Part shown: piece after piece, positions 29,046 to 40,929 of the stretch | Position numbering within the stretch: the first letter of the stretch is position 1 | How the letters are laid out: each line of letters opens with the position of its first letter | Source of the DNA: Symsagittifera roscoffensis | Taxonomy: Eukaryota; Xenacoelomorpha; Acoela; Convolutidae | Assembly (NCBI RefSeq): GCF_963678635.1 | Contig: NC_087071.1 | Span: 45,557,095 to 45,621,094 of the forward strand | Direction of reading: 5' to 3' | DNA: 64,000 bases | Translations under genes and position numbers: made by a program | Notes under the pieces: generated by a model | Told to the model about the DNA's origin: nothing | Database searches by the model: none | What the model saw: only the letters and a program-made list of their open reading frames with translations

Positions 29046-29660
29046 AAAAAGGAGAGAGCGCTGCCATTGACATTCTTCTACTCAGAGTTTGAGGAGAAAA
29101 GAAATTTCGCCGCAGGCGTACTTGACGGAACCATCATGCAACGGCAAGAGTTGATTTATTTGTGCAGAAGGAAAACTGCCAAAGCCCATGTGCGCCAATG
29201 GAAAAGAAAGTCCAGGAAGCAGAACTGTGCAAAATAGGACAATATGTCAAAAAATTTCAAATTATTATCTTAACGAAGAGAACCAAGAAGCTATTTAAAA
29301 AGTGGCTGGGGGACCTTTTCGATAACAGAAATACATCAGCAAAGTAGGTTCTACCACTTGAGTACTGGAGGGGCGACGCACTTTGAGAATATAAAATCAT
29401 ATGTCCCATCACTAGAAAATTGATGCATCCCGAGGTACATGGAGCGCATAGAAAACCTAGCAGTGGAGCCGGATTGCGGGGTAAACGCAGAAGAATCAGA
29501 GGTAAAAAGGTTGGTAACGAGACAGGGAGCTTGAGCTACTACAAGAGAATCCAAGTGAGTTTGGAAGATAATTCCTACTCAGAAGATCTTTTTATGGAAC
29601 CGAAAGAAGATGAAACACTGAAATCAATGGAACCCGACAACCACAACCCTCTGCAATGAA
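29046..29660 (+). pseudogene. Third, divergent Ty3-like integrase tail (copy C)
   Basis: LPLTFFYSEFEEKR, RQELIYLCRRKTAKA and KRTKKLFKKW match the integrase tail at 23,275-23,600, with many substitutions. Next come a THFENIKSYVPSLEN-like piece and a frame at 29,420-29,659. It is clearly older or from another subfamily than the tails at 2-205 and 23,381-23,580. Frames are broken. The 5' part is replaced by the Ty3-II fragment. Confidence 0.7.
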
Positions 29661-30121
29661 ATTGGGAAGAGGGGGCGAAGGAAAAAAGCATCCCTTAAAT
29701 GGATGCGAGGAAGATTTCGTAATTAATACATTAAAACAAAAGAACCGAGTTCAGACATGGTCGGAATACGAGAAATTGTGAAAGATCATGAGTGGTTTTT
29801 CTCCAAATATGACGAGTCATACTGGCAAAAAGACCAAATAATCTCGGAGAAAAAATAGACCTACAACAAGGCGAGACAGAAAATAAGGAACAAAAGAAAC
29901 TAAGAATTCTAGCACGGGTGCACGATCTACAGACGAGTTAGAAATAAGGGTGGATCAAGAAAGGGTGGGACAATGGGGGTCGACCAAGCCTTCGCGCAGA
30001 AAGTCATTGGGGAGAAAAAACCCACCCTCAGATGGATTGCAGCAGTTTATCAACCTAGAGTCAGCACCATCGACGGGGACGTCAATAGATAATTTTGTCC
30101 GGGAGGGGGGGGGGGGTAGAG
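29661..30121 (+). pseudogene. Remnant Pol tail of copy C, ending in a G run
   Basis: Degenerate sequence in several frames. STGTSIDNFVRE near 30,070-30,107 matches the Pol tail at about 24,335-24,375. It ends in a run of Gs at 30,105-30,116 and then abuts BEL/Pao sequence. Little else can be read. Confidence 0.4.
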
Positions 30122-30122
30122 T

Positions 30123-30905
30123 TTGCAGTTGAGTTACACAACTGAAGTGGTTCCGTCTCTCGGCACACACTTCTGTGCTATGGGCTTAGAGAGCAATATC
30201 GCACGACCAGGGACTCCAATTACCATCATGAGCGACAACGGCACTAACTTTGTTCGCGGTCAGAATGAGCTCTTAGCTTGCGTTGAGAGTTGGATCAAAC
30301 TTGCTCGCGCTGTTTTTCTCCAGAGAGCAAACAGTTCGAACTTCAGCCCACCCAGTGCGCCGCACCACAGCAGCTCCTCAAAGCGGTTAGTTAGAAATGT
30401 CAGTCATGTACTGTATGATATTCTAGGTAGCAAAAGGGTACTGAGGAAGTTCTATGAACCATGCTTTACCTTGTTGAGCCGTCATACAACGCAAGACTGA
30501 TAACAGTAGCTCTTTCCAACGCGCGTGTTTTAGAGGTTTTGACCCCAGCCATTTCATATTTGGTCAACCCGCATCGATTCCGTCGCTAGGTTTTGAAGTA
30601 AACTTCGACCATTAAAAGGGGTACGCTAGAACGCAATCATATGCTAAAGTAAGATGTACACGTAGGATTCATGAATACGTTTCTTCGCACAAAGGAGGTC
30701 AAAGTGGCACATCCAACCAGGTGTTGATTTGAAAGCTGGCGACTGGTTTTGGCTCAGAGAGCCAGATAATCTAAGTGGCCACTACCCACTCGCAAATTAC
30801 GTTAGACTGCACGAAGACAAAGACGGCTGCACGCGATCTGCCGAGAAAACTGACCCCTACGACCGTATAACTTGCTCCCGTTCTGCTTGTTTTGAGGGCG
30901 GAGGA
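30123..30905 (+). pseudogene. pol: BEL/Pao integrase core and C-terminus (broken)
   Basis: Typical BEL/Pao integrase blocks are MSDNGTNFVRGQNELL, FSPPSAPHHSSSSKRLVRNV and VLYDILGSK, with later YARTQSYA-type sequence in another frame and MKAGDWFWLREPDNLSGHYPLA from 30,729. The second catalytic Asp is at 30,234-30,236. In the block where these enzymes have WERLVR the sequence is SKRLVR, so the catalytic Glu is replaced by Lys. Frames change at about 30,500 and 30,720. The upstream part of the element, including reverse transcriptase, is absent. A purine tract GAGGGCGGAGGA at 30,894-30,905 is the polypurine tract ahead of the LTR. Confidence 0.85.
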
Positions 30906-31212
30906 TGTTTCAGCAAAATTGGAAATATTAGTACGGCGTGCTATTTCTGCACAAAAAAATTCCCTCGCGCCTGTCATACGGGCTCAGATCTTCTCATACC
31001 CAGACCTTAATACATGTAAGCTCGAGGGGTTTTAGTCCCATTTAAACGTTTTTAACATTTTTTTTGTATTAACTTGGTTCAGTCTTGCTCAAGGATGACT
31101 TTCAAAAAAAGCAATTTCAAAGATCATTGGTTGTTCTGGCTACTTTGCGCAAATTTATTTCCTTAAAAAAAACCTTTAAGCTTTTAACAAAAATTGATGC
31201 AATGAATTTGAT
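30906..31212 (+). repeat. BEL/Pao 3' LTR
   Basis: It begins TGTTTCAGC right after the polypurine tract and matches the minus-strand LTR at 11,379-11,725 to about 31,210, where similarity stops. It is about 40 bases shorter than the other copy, owing to gaps around 30,960 and 31,150. No 5' LTR is present nearby. Confidence 0.75.
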
Positions 31213-32852
31213 TTTTCAAACTGCTTACAATTATTTAATATCTGTTCTTGTGTGTTTACCAGAATTTTTATCTTTTAATACAGATCTGCTAGGTTGAGAG
31301 AGCAATTTAAACATTTCAGCCATTGAGAAACGTACTTAATTTGGAGGCGTTATTTTTTCTCATTTCATTTGGTTTCAGTTTTACAATCATATCAGATATT
31401 TTTCACTGTTTCAAGACATAAGTGTTTGTTCGACCTTCATGCCTCAACTCAAAGTTTTTTTGGCTCCGATTTTTTTTCTCCTACTGTGAGGCTGACAAAA
31501 AAACAAGTAAAACAAGTTGATGTAAATGAATCACTCCTTATTAAGCAACAAAAAAGACATCAATGCCATGCAATCCTTCTATTCATCTGAACAGTAAAGG
31601 TGAGATCCAGCGGAAATAAAAAAAGCAGTACAGATGGCAGCAAAACATGTACCTCTGAGAATTTTAGATATGGAAATATGAGACTATAAAAACTTCAATG
31701 TTGTTGAGCTCCCTTTATGCGAGGCTGCCCTTTACTGTTCTCGGGAAACAAGCAAACTTTCCCTGAGATGCCTGATGACTTTGCGCTCAAAAATTAAAGT
31801 GTATTTTTTGCTATCTCCTAAATCCATTTTAATCATTTTTTCTTCTCTTTTGTGGTTACCGACCATGCCCTCAATTGAGGTTTTTTCCACTTTATTGAGA
31901 TGTGAATTTCAACAGGCATAAAGTCTTTTCTCCTTCTTAAACTAAACTGGTACTTGTAACGCAGTTTTAACTTTTTTGTTGCGGAACTTTGACTTTTGTT
32001 ACTTTTACTTAGATTTAACCACTCACATCCCCCCACCTGCAACAACCCCCTGTTCCTGAACGAATTGACCCCACCTGAATCAGCTCCCTCCTGGTCTGAA
32101 TTTACCCCCACCCCAAGGTTCAAGTGCGGGGGGATGGAGGAGGTGGTTCAAGTGTGAAGGGGGTGGGCGATGGGGCAAACGTTTGGTTGGTGGGAAATTT
32201 TTCGCCGTACACTCGCTCTGCAAAGTTTCTGCATTAATCATTTGATAAATGATTAAATGTTTGCAAAATTGTTCACGTTGCAAATCAAAACTGAATTGGA
32301 AAAAATTCCACTTTAATATGATTCTTCCACTTATCATATAATGGGTTTCAATTGAACTCTTATGCATTAGGTTTTTGCGAGAAAAATAGAGTTTGAATTC
32401 AATTTCAGTACAACTGTTTTTGTCGGAGCGTATTAAGGGATCGGTTATATTGACAAATTTTAGGCCGCAAAAGTGCATTCCAATCAATTTTATTCTCTTT
32501 TTTTTTAATATTCTGGTAGTATTGAATGCTTTAGAACTGCATAATTCCATTAAGAAAACATATAAGGATTTGGAAATTTGTGCTTATCCGGGTCTTACAA
32601 CTACTGTATGTTTCAGAAGTCAATTTAAATTCTTGAAGTTCCACAAATGTGGGTTTTGGAAAGTCTGTAATTTTTAAAGTGTTCTTCAAAATCTGGGATA
32701 AATCAACGAGTCAGGTCTTACTTTTCTGATGTACTTTCAGGCGCGGTTGTGATAGCCTGAGATTTTTGATTTAATCTTCCAAGCAAATAAGTTTTGGATA
32801 AGGTAGTTTTGGTAATTTTGAGTTTTTTGTGACGAAGTTGTGATGTTTATTA
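31213..32852. other. AT-rich intergenic DNA, no gene seen
   Basis: No supported frame. At 32,025-32,175 a C-rich block on the plus strand is followed by a G-rich block, an imperfect arrangement that could fold back. The rest is AT-rich with many short T runs. Confidence 0.5.
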
Positions 32853-32899
32853 CAGGGGCCGATCTAGAATTTCTCGCCCCCTCCCTAAATCCGCCCCTG
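32853..32899. mobile_element. 47 bp remnant of a hAT-like MITE
   Basis: The left end CAGGGGCCGATCTAG and the right end TAAATCCGCCCCTG are near-perfect terminal inverted repeats of the CAGGGGCGGAT type seen in many hAT elements. The flanking 8 bases are GTTTATTA on the left and GTTTGATA on the right, six of eight matching, as expected for an old 8 bp target duplication. Almost nothing remains between the ends. Confidence 0.6.
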
Positions 32900-34237
32900 G
32901 TTTGATATGTTACTTTTTTGTGGGAGTAAAAAACTGAATTTTAGCTTATATAACAGAAAAATTGCTTAATTGTTCATATTTTTGATGCGTTCTCTTAAGT
33001 TTTGAAGTAATTTTGCGTGTCTTTTGACTAAAAGCGAGATGCTAAGCTGTAGCGTATGAAGTTGAAAAGTTTTTTTTCAATTTAGTCAATCATTGATTTA
33101 TTCGATATCCGGATATTCATTAAAAACGTGCTAATGGTGAAACTTTGAATCTAAACTGTAATTCAATTTTGTGATGTTTGAAAGAGCTTCTTTTAGGACG
33201 AGTGGATGCGTTGCTAAGTTTTACAATGAAGTAGGGGTCTAGAATGGGCGTTTTCTCATACCTGAACTGAAAAACCACTTTTTTCCGTCAAACTATCAAG
33301 CTAGTGATTTTGAAAATGTGAGCTGGTTTATTTTATCGGTTAAAAAATGTATTCTTTTCAATCTCATTAACTTCAACCAAGTTGGGCGGACGCCATTTTT
33401 CTGTGATTTGACCTCCTTACCAACTGAATGGTTCTCCCTTCGTTTTAAATTTTTTACAACCTTTTTTGGCTGACCAACACTAAAATGTTCAAGGAGTGCT
33501 TTCGGCGCCATTATATACCAATTTAAAAACTCAATTTTTTCAAAAAAAGCCCAAAAAACGACAATTTTCACCTGTTTTTTTTTTTCAAAAAAATGCTCCA
33601 AAATTTGATGAAACGACAGTTTGATGAAACTAAAGAAAAAGTCGACAAAATTTTTGATTTTCTTTTTTGAAAAATCGGCGTTTTGAGTGCTGCTTGGCTG
33701 GCCTGCTATGAAAAAACTGTATGTCCGTAATTTACAGATGTAAACTTCGACATACTTTAAACTCTGATTTTAAACTCTGTTTTTGAACGTAGTTTTCTGT
33801 AAAACACTTTTTAATAGTTATTTTTGGCTATTTTTCCTTTCAACCCTTGAAACTTTTCTATTTGTAAAATTTTGGATCTCAATGTTGAAAAGTCTGACAT
33901 GTGGACTAATCAGGCTATTCCTAAAATGTTTTCCTAAAATATTTATAATTTATTCCTAAAATAATTGGTGTATGATGCGCTTATTTTTGTTTTGCCGATG
34001 GGTCTATGGTTGCTTCTAAACGGTTGCTTCAGGGTTGCTTCAAATGTTTCTTATGACCCACTGATAGATTTCAGAACTTTCAGTTTTGCAGTAACGACAC
34101 AAACAAATTGTTTGGTACAAATAAAGACCATATTGCTTAAAAGTGATAAAGGTTCATTGTGATGTCAATGTCAAAACAGCCGAAGAAACAACCCTTAGTT
34201 GAGTTTTACCCATTTAGCCCCTCAACCCCACTAAAAC
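32900..34237. other. AT-rich intergenic DNA, no gene seen
   Basis: No supported gene. Near 33,535-33,600 there are one to two units of the CAAAAA...CGACAATTTTCACC motif that forms three tandem 39 bp units at 41,942-42,058. The minus-strand frame at 33,296-33,601 is a by-product of A/T runs. Confidence 0.5.
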
Positions 34238-34519
34238 TGCCATACCGCTAAGTCCTCAAGGTATGAATTGCTTTTTCATGAATCCGTATGTATACCTTAT
34301 ATCGGACTCCAGAGAGAGAGAGAGAGAAGTTAAAACGACTAGTTAATATTAACGTTATTTCATTCTCTGAACCGTAGTTCACTTTAACCGCGGTTCTCGT
34401 CCTCGCTATCAAGGTCAATCGACCAGTACACATTAACGTTACATAGTATCAAACCATAAATGATGTAAAAATACATAATAAGTGTTATATGGAGCTTTAT
34501 ATATCCATGCCGGATGACG
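34238..34519 (-). repeat. Ty3-II 3' LTR
   Basis: It pairs with 40,929-41,220. On the minus strand the pair starts (T/C)GTCATCCGGCATG and ends CTTGAGGACTTAGCGGTATG(A/G)CA, so the TG...CA ends are visible apart from one changed base. It contains a short GA microsatellite at about 34,313-34,327, expanded in the other LTR. Confidence 0.85.
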
Positions 34520-34531
34520 TTCTCCACTCTC
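34520..34531 (-). other. Ty3-II polypurine tract
   Basis: The minus-strand sequence GAGAGTGGAGAA lies directly next to the 3' LTR, where plus-strand DNA synthesis is primed in LTR retrotransposons. Confidence 0.65.
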
Positions 34532-35470
34532 GGGAAAAGTGATAAAGTTTGATTGAAAATTTTAGTCCCAGTGGGACTGTTCTGATCTGGCTGTTCATTT
34601 TTTCCCTCTTGTGCTGTGGTATTATCAATTTTGTCGTCCATTCTGTCGTGCTCTTCGTCATTTTGTGGCTGTTTGTCTTCCATTTCGTTCATCTCGATGT
34701 CCTTCGTATTCACGTTCAATATGTCATTGCTTTTCATGGTTTCGTCTTCTGTTTTGCTGGCGATGTTAAGTCAATTACGTCGCTTGCGGTGGTCAGTTTG
34801 TGTTTTGGGCTCATAGCCTGCATAAATTGTACTCAAGACTTGTACCCGGGGTTTTTTCGGTAAATTCCATCTCCTGTATCAAAGATTATAAGCTTGGGGA
34901 GTCTTGTGCTGATTTTTTTCTGGAGGTGAGTCAATTTGAACTGCTTTTTCCCCGGTTGCATTTGCGATTTGTGTTGTGGTGATTGGGATGGGGGTACCGA
35001 TTGCTGTTGCTAAGGTCGCCTGTCGGTTCCTAGTTGACTTTCTCGTTTCGGTTGCAGAAGGTATTTTTTTTATTCTGTCGCTTTGGTGGCGGTGAGATGT
35101 GCTCCTCCGACGTTGACGACTAATCATCGTCCTTCTCAGGGCTGTTGTTTGTTTCCTGTTCAGTCTCCGTTTGGAGGCTCATCCCCCGTGGTATTTGTAG
35201 CTTTCTTACTGGTTTTCCTCCAGTCCTCTTTCCTGTCGCTATCCTTTTTGTGGGACTGCTTTGACTTTTGCTCAGTGCTGCCCTCTTTTGTCCTGTTATT
35301 TTGATTGGGAGCCCCGTTCTAGTGTACTTCTTGAATATGGGCTGTTAGGGAGCCTGCGGGTTTTCTATCTTCAAAAAAATGTAGACATGGTCCTGTTCTC
35401 CGTGCGGATTTATACGCAAAATTATGGCTTAATCGAGAAAGTCTGTATGGACCGTATAATACAGGGTTAG
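34532..35470 (-). pseudogene. Ty3-II basic/charged region after integrase
   Basis: Two minus-strand frames remain: 34,384-34,737, a charged Glu/Asp/Asn-rich N-terminal part, and 34,879-35,127, which is Arg/Ser/Thr-rich. They lie between integrase and the polypurine tract. They may be the Pol C-terminal tail or a degraded third gene. I recognise no domain, and the plus-strand hydrophobic frames here are shadows. Confidence 0.4.
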
Positions 35471-35479
35471 GAACAAATG

Positions 35480-37020
35480 CTGCACTGCTATTTTATAGTA
35501 ACCTCGGTCGTTTGCCAAAATTTTGTACCCAAGCAGTGTGGGGTGCGTAGAATAGGATTTTTCCATCTATGGTCTAATATTTTTGTTCAAACGTTTTTGG
35601 GTTCTTGACTTTTGTTGCTAGCCTGATAGTTTTCCGTGCCACTTGTTCTATTCGTTTTTCAATGTTTTTGTCTATTGTTCTTTGTACTCCCTTGTATCTT
35701 ATTTTAGGTTTGGTTGTAGCTCCTTCTATAGGTCCTGAATGTGCACCTGTTTCTGGTTGTGTCGGTGAATGTGTGTTAGTGAGCGTCCTTGGTAGTGATT
35801 TATTTGTGACTCTAGGTGGTGATCCCTTGTTCTGTATTTGCACTTGGTCCTTTGAGGTGGTTTCGTAAGATTCTTTGGATCTAAACATTCATATTTTGCG
35901 CTCTCCCAATTGAGATTTTTTGGCGAGCTATTTGTGGCTATATTCGATAGTGGAGTATTTGGTTTTTTGCCCATATGCGCCTCAAAATGTGAATTTTTTC
36001 TGACACCGTGTGGTGTGATTCTTAGTGTTTTTAATATTTCTGCGAAATCTGAAGCTAATATATGTGGTGTAATTGACTGGTCTGTTCTCATTACTGCCAA
36101 ACTAAGTTTAATTGTCTGAATCATTCTTTCCACGACCCCTATAGCCCTGTGATCATCTACTGGTGCGAATAGTAGTTTTATATTATTTGTCCGACCAAAA
36201 ATTTGCAGTTTTTTTTAGCTCTGAATGTTTGCGCTTGATCGCATCCTAATTTTCTTGGTACACCGAAAATGAAATTCTATTTTTGCATGACTTTGGTGGC
36301 AATATTTGCTGTTGTATTTGATACAACTTTTGCTGTCGGGAACTTTGACTACTTATCTATCGCAGCTAAAATGCATGCATCCCTATTAAATTCATCCGGA
36401 AGGGTTACCGCGAAATCTAATTGGACTTCCTCATTAGGTTCGACTGCTGGTTTCATATGCAATGAAGTCTGCTTTCCTAAGATGGGTTTTAATTTTTATC
36501 CTGCTCCGTGCAGTGTTTGCAGTTTTGTGCCAGTTGCACAATGGATCAATGAATATGCGGGTACCAGACATGGTGACTCATTTCCAAAATAGCTGCCAAT
36601 CGCGGGTAGGTGAGGTGAAGACTGTCGAGCAATTGTGACGGAATGACGTTTTTTTCATCCATGAGTAAACAGGCCTCACGGAAATGGAGCCTATTTGGAT
36701 GTTGAACCAATACTGCCCATAGGATGCTTTGATAGCTTCCCAATCTCGCTGCTTCACAAAATTGATCAGTGGACGCAGGATTCGGTCCTTCTTTGTAGCT
36801 GCGGCGCTGAAAGGAACCCTCAGTACTCGCTGGAGTTTTCGACGGAATAGCGGCAAGTCCTCCTCCGTTTCTGTGGCTTTCTCCACTGTTGCTACTACGC
36901 CATCCATTATTTCGTCGTGACTGGCCTCTAGCTGTGACGAAGTTGTCATCGTCGGGGGCTCCAAGTTGAGTGTTGTTTCCTCCTGTAGACATACGCTGGG
37001 GTCCACGCGGTCCATATTTT
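35480..37020 (-). pseudogene. pol: Ty3-II integrase (many breaks)
   Basis: Reading the minus strand, the zinc-binding region is near 36,720-36,560 (LHLTYPRLAAILEMSHHVWYPHIH). The core follows with its first Asp in EVQLDFAV near 36,420, the second Asp in CDQAQTFRAKK near 36,235, and the Glu in the VVERMIQTIK block near 36,130. A C-terminal part continues to about 35,480 (ITPHGVRKNSHFEAHMGKKP). At least five stops or shifts occur. The upstream frame at 36,578-37,015 gives an acidic linker. A fragment of this integrase is also at 28,790-29,045. Confidence 0.75.
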
Positions 37021-37860
37021 TTTCTCTACTAGTGTAATATCCTTGTGGCTGTCCGTTTAGGTGGTTGTAGTCGTCTTGGCTGTTTCGATTTCAGCTTTGG
37101 TGTTAATCACTGTTTGTGTGGCTGTAGTCGGCCTGACTGTTTCTGCTTTTTCAATTTTATCTTCTGTGTTGATTACTGTTTGTGTGGCTCTAGTCGTCCT
37201 GGCTGTCTCCGTTTCCAGTTTACCCGTTTTCGGGATATTTTGGTCTACCACAGTAATTTTTGATGTCGAGCTGCCTCCGAAAATGATTTTTTTTGGAAAA
37301 TCTGGTTGTTTTTGTTTTGTTATCAGCTCCCTTGCGTCGGTTACTGCCGCGGTTGAAGTGGATGGTGTCGGTGATTTTGTGTTCTTTATTTGCTTTCTCT
37401 TGGCTGGTGGTCGATTGTGCCACCTCTGGTCAGAGAAACTTTCTTCCCGGTCGGATGCGTTTTGCCAGTCAAGGGAATATCTGCACGAAAGCGTGTTTTG
37501 TAAGTTTTCAACTCTGGTGGAATGAATCCGCCTGCGAAATTTTTCGTTAATTTTCTGCTCATCGTTTTAAAGTTGATCGCGTTGATCGTAGACTTGTTGC
37601 AGTTGAAATTTTTTGAATGCAAGAGAGTTGACTTTTTATGAGCCGAATTTGAGTTAGACTGAATTTTGCTTTTGAGTAGTAATTGACCGCTGTTGGAATC
37701 TTTGGAAGGTCTAGTTGTTAATTGAGCGTTTGAACTAGCCTCTAATAACCCTCTATTTTCCGCGCGCTTTTTGATCAGATCATATGGTGCTTTGTTTTGG
37801 TTGGCGAAGTTGTTTAGAATGATTTTGTCAAACATTTCTAGGTTGTTTATGAATGTATTA
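37021..37860 (-). pseudogene. pol: Ty3-II linker between RNase H and integrase
   Basis: The minus-strand frames 37,057-37,251 (Thr-rich, with tandem TRATQTVINT and TTATQTVINT) and 37,386-37,835 encode low-complexity linker sequence. The Thr repeat arises from a short tandem duplication. The position between RNase H and integrase is clear; function unknown. Confidence 0.45.
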
Positions 37861-39700
37861 TTTGAGGACGCTACAAATTCTTTATCGTATTCACTAGGGA
37901 GTTTTGATAATCCAACCGGATTTCGTGAGATTTAGTCTTTTAGTCCTTTTTTACTCCCTGAGATGCCTAATATCAAAATGAAATGGTATTAATCTATCGA
38001 TCCAGCGGGTTAGTCGGCTTTGAGTTGTCTTTGATCGTTCGCTTGCATTTAAAATGCTGATTGAAGCTTGATGGTCGGTGATGAAAGTAAAATGTTTGCC
38101 GTATCGATAGTATTTGAAGTGTTCAATTGACCATACGACCCCTAATAGTTCTAGTTCGTTGACTGAATGTTTTTAGGGAGTTTAAAAACCGTGACGCGTA
38201 TGCTATAGCCACCCAACCCTCTGCTGAGTGCTGTTCCAAGGCTGCTCCTAGCCATGTGTTAGATGCATCACAGACAATGCGCGTGTATAAATGTTGCACC
38301 AGTTGTAAAATGTTTTTGAAAGCTAAGTTATGTTCTGGTAGAAAAAAGAGAGGTCTGTTTTTTTCATTTTTTAAGTGGGGCAGCCGCTGTTTGTGCTAAA
38401 TTTGGTATGTAATTTGTAAGGTGGTGTTTTGAGCCCATGAAACTTTTAAGTTATTTGAAAATTTTAGGAGGCAATAGCTTTCCAATCGCTCCAGTTTTCT
38501 TTGTAAGTGGTTTTGTTCCTTCACTGTTGATGTTTTGAACCTAACCACTCAACTTGCTTGCATGCGAACTTACATTTATCAAGGGAATTTGCGAGATTTT
38601 CCTCGTCGAGTTTCGTAAGCACCGTTTGTAGTTTTTGTCGGTGCGTCTCTATGGTTCCTTTCGTTACAATCAGGATATCATCCTGATATGCGTAAGTATT
38701 ATTACAGTTAGTAAGTGTTATGTCCACTGCTTTCTAAAACTCTGCCGGCATATCCGTAAGACTGTAAAATCCCGTCCGGAATTGGTATGCTCCTGTAGCA
38801 TTACCGCCAATGAGACTGAAGTTACATTGTTGTCGTGTTGCTTTATCCAACGGGTTTGAGAATATGCGTATCGTAAATCGAGAGTTGAGAAAAATGTTTG
38901 GTTTGACTAATCTGATTTCACCACTTGTGCGATTTTATCCAGGAATCGGTCAATTTTAGGCACTTGGTGTTTGTTTTGATGTATGTATTTGTTATTCTTT
39001 TTGGAATCTAAGGCCAGTTCAACTGTTTGGTCCTTTTTGACTGTGATAACTATTGGGCTGATGAATTGTTCGTCTAAACACTTGTCGAGTTTGATGATGT
39101 TTTTTTTGATCAATCAACTTGTTTAATTCTGCTTCAACCCTTTCTTGTAGATGTATTGGTATACGTCTACCCTTTTATTGTATCGGTTCGAGCTCTTTAC
39201 TGAATTGTGTTCTCATTACGTGGTGTTTTGTCTTCCCTATGCGATTGCAATAGCTGTTGAAAATTATTCTTGACCCATTGTTTAATTTCGTGGCTTGACT
39301 CGTCGTTTCGTTGAACATTGAGTACCCTGTGTGTTTGTTTTTCCTAAATAATTCTAATTCCGATGCGTGGTAATAGGTTTCGTCCTGTTATATTTGCCTC
39401 ATGATTATAAACTATGATGAACAGAGCTGTTTGTTTTTCATATCCTCCCGACTCAATTGTAATTATCAATCTTCCTTTTGGATTTATTGATTCACCGTTA
39501 TAGCATGCTAAATTTCTAGCAGTGTCCTCCGGCGAGATATTTTAAAAGTTGCCTTTTTGATCTTTTTGTTGTATTCGTTTTCGTTTAGGAAAGACACCGG
39601 GCTGCCCGAGTCAGCAATAGCGAATAGTTCTGTTGTGTTCGTTTTCAATTTAATACTATGTAGATTTAGATTGTCTTCCGATAGTGTTTTTGTGTTTTTT
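37861..39700 (-). pseudogene. pol: Ty3-II protease, reverse transcriptase and RNase H (many breaks)
   Basis: In minus-strand order these are ADSGS at about 39,602-39,616 (protease active site), the N-terminal reverse transcriptase block FISPIVITVKKDQTVELALD at 39,113-38,907, the catalytic YQDD near 38,677-38,688 followed by ILIVTKG, FACKQVEWLG, then connection and RNase H blocks (ELELLGVVWSIEHFKYY, FTFITDHQA) around 38,170-38,040. Catalytic Asp pairs are visible, but frame breaks are frequent, including one in nearly every block. No active enzyme is possible. The block order is that of Ty3/gypsy Pol. Confidence 0.8.
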
Positions 39701-39849
39701 ATTTCCCATTATGGAAATTTCGTCTATTTGGTAGTTCTCCCAACCATTGTTTGTGAAGAACTCAGCACATGCGACAGGGTCAGTGTCCCTTTCCGTGCTC
39801 TCTATTTCTGTTTCCTCTTGTTGTTCGTCATTTGTGTTTCTTAAGTAAT

Positions 39850-40929
39850 TTACGTTTGTAGAGCGACAAACTTTTGCGTAAATTCAGGGTTTTGCGCATT
39901 TCGAGCTAATTTGGTCTTTTGCCGGACATGATTGTAAATGGTTCGGGCCATATTGATTCCCATGTTTATAAAATTGACTAGAATTTGTGTTTCGTTATTG
40001 TTGATGCTGTTGACCTCCTGTGTTTTGTGATCCACGTGGATACGGTCGGCCGCGAAAACCGCCTCGACCTCGCTGATTGTTTTGGTTGTACTGCTGATTT
40101 TGTCTGCCACGTTTATTTACGTAATGAACCGGCTCTTGTTTTGTAGTCACTGTTTGGCCTCCGATCGGATTTTTTTTCATTGTACGACTGTGTTCTAGTC
40201 GTTTTTCTCGTCGTATCACGTACTCGTATGCTTCCTGCGGGCAACGTGTTTGTGCCAGCAATTCTTCTGCAATTTTTTCATTGTTTATTTGAGCGGTAAA
40301 CATATCCCTCACCCTCTCAGTTTCTCGGTCGCCGCAGTCAGCCCTTGAAACTAGTTCCACTAGATCAGCACTAAATTGTTCTGAGCTCTCGGCTTTCTTT
40401 TGTTTTCGATAGATAAAGTTATACCTCTCAAAAGCTATTAAGCGTGTTGTGACGAATATATCTTCCAAAACAGTCATAAATTCTTGTGTAGTTACCGTGT
40501 GTAGTTGTGAATTAGGTCCTTTTTGTTAAATTTGTCGCTGTCCTTCAGCGCCGAGACACAAGAAAAGATAGCTGCGTACTTTTGCGTCCGCTTTGTCCCA
40601 TCTGAATGAGTTACACAAAACTCCTTCCTCTTGTGCTTTGATCACGTGGTTTTCCCAGCCCATTTTTTTCTCTTGATTACGACCTCTCGGTTTTTTCTTT
40701 GGGCTTCCGTTGCACCGTTTATTTCGACTTCATATACTGCTTCAGATGGCTCTACTAATTGCGGTTTTGTTCTTAAAGTGTTTCGAATTTCGATGCCGTC
40801 TTTTGCGAATACTGCCATTTCCAGTATTGCCGCCCATTTTGTCCACTCTAATTGGGGTTCGGCCGATGCTCGTTCCCAGAATGGGTTTATGTTTAGCGGG
40901 TTCTTCGAAAATCCTGTTGGTTGCGCCAT
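39850..40929 (-). pseudogene. gag: Ty3-II Gag with RGG-like nucleic-acid binding region (broken)
   Basis: The frame opens at ATG 40,929-40,927 (MAQPTGFSKNPLNINPFWE) and runs to 40,642. A second frame, 40,477-39,995, has a capsid-like helical part and then a Gly/Arg-rich stretch (RGRGGFRGRP) that should bind nucleic acid. The following zinc knuckle has lost its first cysteine pair (YKHG). The start codon straddles the LTR boundary. The middle, near 40,640-40,480, is disrupted. Broken but well recognisable by comparison with the second element at 46.4-47.06 kb. Confidence 0.75.

Noticed and set aside
30101..30120. G-rich run as a polypurine tract before an LTR
   Set aside because: The same place in the other copy codes for the Pol tail and is not followed by an LTR. 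Probably an expanded G run.
32025..32175. C-rich/G-rich fold-back as a terminal inverted repeat element
   Set aside because: Pairing is patchy and no target duplication was found.
33296..33601. 101-codon minus-strand Lys/Phe-rich frame
   Set aside because: Generated by A/T runs and part of the 39 bp repeat motif; no sign of coding conservation.
36269..36592. Plus-strand 107-codon frame with a signal-peptide-like hydrophobic start
   Set aside because: It lies exactly antisense to the Ty3-II integrase blocks and recurs only in the matching integrase fragment at 28,980, so it is a shadow frame.
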